From RGIG9115 sp045644665 (GTDB lineage: Bacteria; Bacillota; Clostridia; UBA1381), in NCBI GenBank assembly GCA_045644665.1, contig JAZRHH010000007.1, forward strand, positions 27,148 through 91,147: a stretch of 64,000 nt of DNA, given 5' to 3'. Of the stretch, positions 61,304 to 64,000 are shown in pieces. Within the stretch, counting starts at the first letter, position 1; every line of letters starts with the position of its first letter. The position numbers and the translations under genes were made by a program. A model generated the notes under the pieces. The model was not told the DNA's origin. It saw only the letters and a program-made list of their open reading frames with translations, and did no database searches.

Positions 61304-61332
61304 ATTATACAATAAACAATCTATTAAGTCAA
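61304..61332 (-). promoter_or_regulatory. sigma-A type promoter of the DMT exporter gene
   Basis: Minus strand TTGACT (61327-61332), 17-bp spacer, TATAAT (61304-61309), about 30 bp before the TTG start. I did not find a convincing sigma-H type promoter for spoIIAA in the same short spacer. Confidence 0.75.
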
Positions 61333-61352
61333 TAAGAAAGGATATGAATTTT

Positions 61353-61658
61353 ATGATAATTGACCTGTCAGGACAGCAGCAGCTCCTTACTGTAAGATTA
61401 GACGGCGAGCTTGACCATTTTACTACAGCCAAAATTAAGGAGGCTGTAGAGGACGAGCTTGTACGGACGGGGGCGCGGAATATTGCCTTTGACTTTTCCG
61501 CTGTAACCTTTATGGACAGCTCCGGCATTGGTATGGTTCTCGGACGATACAAAACCGTAAGTGCCCTGGGTGGCAAGATAATCCTCTTTGGCATGTCTCC
61601 GGAAACAGAGAGAATAATGAAAATGTCCGGAATTGACCGGATAGCCGAAATTTACTAA
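61353..61658 (+). CDS. spoIIAA: anti-sigma F factor antagonist
   Basis: STAS-domain phospho-switch. When dephosphorylated it binds SpoIIAB and frees sigma F in the forespore. The phosphorylatable serine is in TFMDSSGIGMVLGRY, and QQLLTVRLDGELDH is the typical start of the STAS fold. I use the ATG at 61353 (MIIDLSGQQQ), ten bases from AAAGGA, giving 101 residues; an ATG three codons earlier is too close to that site. First gene of spoIIA operon. Confidence 0.95.
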   Translation: MIIDLSGQQQLLTVRLDGELDHFTTAKIKEAVEDELVRTGARNIAFDFSAVTFMDSSGIGMVLGRYKTVSALGGKIILFGMSPETERIMKMSGIDRIAEIY

Positions 61659-61673
61659 GGTGGTGATTTACAT

Positions 61674-62117
61674 ATGAACAATAAATTTTACATGGAGTTT
61701 CCGGCACTTGCCTGTAACGAGGCTTTTGCAAGAATGGTAGTTTCCGGATTTGTTATGGAGCTGGACCCTACCTGTGAGGAGCTTTCTGAAATTAAAACCG
61801 CCGTATCGGAAGCTGTAACAAATGCAATAATCCACGGCTATGATGAAAAAGGCGGCACAGTTTATTTTGAGGGAGAAATAAGCGGAAAAACCGTCATGCT
61901 TAAAATTTCCGACAAGGGAAAAGGAATAGAAAATATACCTCTGGCACGTACACCTCTTTATACAGGAGTGCCCGGTGGCGAGCGAAGCGGAATGGGCTTT
62001 ACCATAATGGAAGCCTTTATGGACAAGCTCGAAATAATAAGCAAAGAGGATGAGGGTACAACAGTGGTGCTTACAAAAATATTGCTTGACGAGGGCGAAG
62101 TGGTAAAAAATGACTAA
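61674..62117 (+). CDS. spoIIAB: anti-sigma F factor and serine kinase
   Basis: GHKL-fold kinase that holds sigma F inactive and phosphorylates SpoIIAA. N-box SEAVTNAIIHGY, G1 box ISDKGKGIENI and G2 box GERSGMGFTIMEAFMD are clear. 147 residues. AAGGTGG precedes the ATG; the sigF start lies within its last codons, so translation is coupled. Confidence 0.97.
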   Translation: MNNKFYMEFPALACNEAFARMVVSGFVMELDPTCEELSEIKTAVSEAVTNAIIHGYDEKGGTVYFEGEISGKTVMLKISDKGKGIENIPLARTPLYTGVPGGERSGMGFTIMEAFMDKLEIISKEDEGTTVVLTKILLDEGEVVKND

Positions 62118-62784
62118 CAATTTATCCCATACAAATACTGAGGATAAATTGGACTTGACCTTTGAGGGCAACATGGGTCTTGTATACAAGGCGGCAAAGG
62201 GATACACGGGAAGAGGCTGCGAGTTTGAGGACCTTGTTCAGCTTGGGTCTATCGGACTTATAAAGGCCATAAAACGCTTTGACAAAAGCTACGGCGTTTG
62301 CTTTTCTACATACGCCTTTCCCTTGATTGTGGGAGAGATACGAAGATTTTTAAGAGATGACGGAATTATAAAGGTAAGCCGCAGCGTAAAGGAAAACGCG
62401 GCTAAAGGTCTGGCGGCTCGTGAGAAAATTAAAAAAGAAACAGGCGAGGAGCCTACAATTAGTGACATTTCAAAGTGCTGCGGCGTCGCGTGCGAGGACC
62501 TTGTATATGCTTTTGAAGCCTGCTCGGAGGTTGGGTCTATTGATGATGAGGCAGTACCCTTGCCAAAGTCAGGCACCTCTTTAGAAGAGGAGGCAATAAA
62601 CAAAATTTGCGTATCACAAATGATTTCAAAACTTCCGCCAAGGGAGAGGCAGATTATTGTGATGAGATATATAACAGATAAAACCCAAAGTTATATTGCC
62701 GCAAAGCTTGGCATTTCGCAGGTACAGGTGTCAAGGCTTGAGAAAAAGGCCCTGCTTTTTATGCGTGAAAATATGAAAATGTAA
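62110..62784 (+). CDS. sigF: forespore RNA polymerase sigma factor F
   Basis: Sigma-70 family factor that starts the forespore programme. Region 2: LVQLGSIGLIKAIKRFDKSY and FSTYAFPLIVGEIRRFLRDD; region 3: KVSRSVKENAAKGLAAREKI; region 4: LPPRERQIIVMRYITDKTQS and HTH ISQVQVSRLEKKALLFMREN. 224 residues, slightly shorter than B. subtilis sigF. Overlap with spoIIAB matches the conserved operon. The last 38 bp recur at 63718-63755. Confidence 0.96.
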   Translation: MTNNLSHTNTEDKLDLTFEGNMGLVYKAAKGYTGRGCEFEDLVQLGSIGLIKAIKRFDKSYGVCFSTYAFPLIVGEIRRFLRDDGIIKVSRSVKENAAKGLAAREKIKKETGEEPTISDISKCCGVACEDLVYAFEACSEVGSIDDEAVPLPKSGTSLEEEAINKICVSQMISKLPPRERQIIVMRYITDKTQSYIAAKLGISQVQVSRLEKKALLFMRENMKM

Positions 62785-62811
62785 AAAGGATTGCTTTTAA
62801 AGCAATCCTTT
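62785..62811 (+). terminator. hairpin terminator of the spoIIA operon
   Basis: AAAGGATTGCTTT / AAAGCAATCCTTT (62785-62797 with 62799-62811), single-base centre in the linear repeat, beginning at the sigF stop. T-run short. Confidence 0.75.
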
Positions 62812-62834
62812 AACTATTCAAAGCAGTGATGTTA

Positions 62835-62858
62835 ACACAACAGAACTGTCCCTTTGTT
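62835..62858 (-). repeat. degenerate GGGACAGT-type repeat, copy A
   Basis: Minus strand CAACAAAGGGACAGTTCTGT resembles copies B and C (GGA-x-GGTCCTTTTTT) on the other side of the phosphoesterase gene, in opposite orientation. Such GGGAC-GGTCC segments often accompany REP-type elements; the assignment is tentative. Confidence 0.4.
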
Positions 62859-62866
62859 GCCTATAA

Positions 62867-63538
62867 TCAAACGGGAATAATCTCATTAAAAACACATGTA
62901 TGTTTGTCTGTAATTTTTCGATCTATATGATAATGACCAAAAAACCAATGCTTAAATATAAGCTTAGTATTTATTGTTTCAAGAAATTGTGTTAAATCAT
63001 TTTGTTCATAAATGGAAATGTCATTTTGAATTGAATCAGGAGCACAATGTGTCAAAATATAATCAAATTCCCAATCGTTGCACTCAAGGTTATTCAAAGC
63101 TGTTGCATATTCTTTCTCAGAGGGAAGTTCTGCTTTCCACCAATTTTTATTCTCAGTACGATGGTGCTTATCATGAGAACTTGCACCTCCAAATGCAAAT
63201 ATTTTTTTGTTTTCAATTGTATATGCTTCACCACGCATTAAATGATAAATTCCATTTTCTACCCTATGAACTTTTCCACCACAAAAATCAACCACGGGTA
63301 AATCTTCAAGTATAGTAAAATTCTCATGATTGCCATCAATAAAAAGTGTGGTAAAATTTTTATCTTTCAGCCATTTAATCCAGTATTTTTCTTCGTTACT
63401 GTTATCCCATACACCCCCAAAATCACCACATATAATAACATAATCATTTTTAGTCATATCTTTTTGTTGTGGAAATCTTTTTGAGGATAGTTTTTGAATA
63501 TCCACCGGAATATGTGTATCACCAGTAATATATATCAT
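62867..63538 (-). CDS. calcineurin-like metallophosphoesterase
   Basis: Soluble 223-residue metallophosphoesterase. Metal and active-site motifs: YITGDTHIP at the N-terminus, ICGDFGGVWD, DGNHEN, THCAPDS and GHYHIDR. It resembles stand-alone phage or mobile-element phosphoesterases; the substrate is unknown. Its base composition is more A/T-rich than sigF next to it, and it is bounded by short repeats and by a duplicated 3' end of sigF, which suggests acquisition. AGAGAGGG precedes the ATG. Confidence 0.9.
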   Translation of the reverse strand: MIYITGDTHIPVDIQKLSSKRFPQQKDMTKNDYVIICGDFGGVWDNSNEEKYWIKWLKDKNFTTLFIDGNHENFTILEDLPVVDFCGGKVHRVENGIYHLMRGEAYTIENKKIFAFGGASSHDKHHRTENKNWWKAELPSEKEYATALNNLECNDWEFDYILTHCAPDSIQNDISIYEQNDLTQFLETINTKLIFKHWFFGHYHIDRKITDKHTCVFNEIIPV

Positions 63539-63576
63539 AGTTATCCCTCTCTTTTTTAGTCAAACCAAAGTATAAA

Positions 63577-63803
63577 AAAGGAATGGTCCTTTTTTCTCAC
63601 TTTTTTGTAAGGTGTGAGTGTAAAATATACTTTCCATAATGATACCTCTAAATTTTGCATTTGTCAACAGAGGCGAAATAACAAAAGCTGAAAAAAATTC
63701 AACTTTTATCAGCGGGCAAAAGGCTCTGCTTTTTATGCGTGAAAATATGAAAATGCACATAAGGGCACACATAAGGGGACGGTCCTTTTTTGTCATCTTT
63801 TTT
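63577..63803 (+). repeat. pair of GGTCCTTTTTT direct repeats, copies B and C
   Basis: 63577-63606 (AAAGGAATGGTCCTTTTTTC and on) and 63773-63803 (AAGGGGACGGTCCTTTTTTG and on) share most positions over about 30 bp, including a second T-run. Between them is the 38-bp sigF-end copy. Confidence 0.55.
63718..63755 (+). pseudogene. 38-bp copy of the sigF 3' end
   Basis: Matches 62744-62781 at 37 of 38 bases (one C to T). In frame it would read ALLFMRENMKM, the sigF C-terminus, but lacks the stop. It lies in direct orientation 974 bp downstream of the original and on the other side of the phosphoesterase gene. Confidence 0.85.
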
Positions 63804-64000
63804 AAACTGATTAAGTTATGTATTTTTTCGAAGGATAAAGGGGCGCTTTTTTTATTGCGAATCGCCCCCTTTACCCTCCGAGCCTCCCAATCCCCCGAAA
63901 AAAATCGCTTTTCTGCCTCCTCCGTGCTCGATTTTGACACCGGTGGAAACTCGCAAAATTATTGCTCAGACAGTTCTCCACCTAGCCATTTGCGGTTTTA

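Larger units (their letters stand above)
63539..64000. other. gene-free region with repeats and a GC-rich tail
   Basis: No convincing gene in 462 bp. It contains repeats B and C, the sigF-end copy, and from about 63838 a GC-richer stretch that includes AAAGGGGCGC and, after an A/T spacer, GCGAATCGCCCCCTTT, able to pair imperfectly. The composition change suggests a non-coding repeat or the end of an element outside the window. An open frame across the stretch has no homology that I recognise and no good ribosome binding site. Confidence 0.5.

Noticed and set aside
63560..63940. A 126-codon open frame on the minus strand
   Set aside because: It crosses repeats, the sigF-end copy in antisense and a GC-rich non-coding stretch, has no good ribosome binding site and no recognisable domain.
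1..64000. CRISPR arrays, tRNA or rRNA genes, complete insertion sequences
   Set aside because: No direct-repeat/spacer array, no cloverleaf with CCA-end pattern, no transposase or integrase gene was found in the spacers read.

Overview
The window comes from a low-GC, endospore-forming, anaerobic member of the Clostridia (Bacillota). The evidence is the tig-clpP order, the spoIIAA-spoIIAB-sigF sporulation operon, a YlmC/YmxH-type protein, AddAB instead of RecBCD, a six-gene Rnf complex, S-layer-homology (SLH) proteins, A/T-rich spacers with TTGACA-17-TATAAT promoters, and GGAGG-type ribosome binding sites with several TTG/GTG starts. The genus cannot be fixed from the sequence alone. I found no tRNA, rRNA, CRISPR array or complete insertion sequence.

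Layout. 1-1489: end of clpP and tig (minus). 1649-6260: a minus-strand five-gene cluster with an amino-acid ABC importer (binding protein, permease, ATPase), a YerC/TrpR-like regulator and a large membrane protein. 6570-10169: glycolytic run pgk-tpiA-gpmI (plus). 10431-12260: glmS (minus). 12461-23941: a long minus-strand operon (small Cys protein, CpsB-like PHP hydrolase, rsmA, XRE regulator, addB, addA, B12-dependent methionine synthase). 24119-27450: purB, purA, mntP (plus). 27447-29189: hemW and an S24-peptidase repressor (minus), divergent from a zinc-ribbon/HTH gene, with four copies of a 15-bp operator between them. 30061-34740: ylmC-like gene, asd, dapA, a small XRE gene, a small unknown gene and malQ. 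34887-44016: cell-surface and envelope block (SLH/leucine-rich-repeat/lipase-like giant, CtpA protease, DUF1934 protein, ddl, second SLH protein). 44158-47971: ispE, tlyA, dxs and an ACP-like gene. 48182-51910: a sugar ABC importer. 52298-57147: rnfCDGEAB. 57330-60419: glmM, rsmG, a noc/parB-like gene. 60416-61273: a DMT-family exporter. 61353-62784: spoIIAA-spoIIAB-sigF. 62785-64000: a metallophosphoesterase gene among short repeats and GC-rich non-coding DNA.

How it fits together. Most of the window is core metabolism: lower glycolysis, Rnf energy conservation, purine, lysine/diaminopimelate and isoprenoid synthesis, and peptidoglycan precursor supply (GlmS, GlmM, Ddl). Repair (AddAB), RNA modification (RsmA, RsmG, TlyA) and sporulation control complete it.

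The most unusual observations are these. (1) The amino-acid binding protein appears circularly permuted: the segment that normally ends this family sits directly after the signal peptide. (2) The acyl-carrier-protein-like gene lacks the phosphopantetheine serine (Asp-Phe-Gly replaces Asp-Ser-Leu). (3) A phage-like repressor switch has two pairs of identical-architecture operators. (4) RnfG carries a second SGAT flavinylation-like motif. (5) A 38-bp copy of the 3' end of sigF lies on the far side of an A/T-rich phosphoesterase cassette. (6) The mntP terminator lies inside the convergent hemW coding region.
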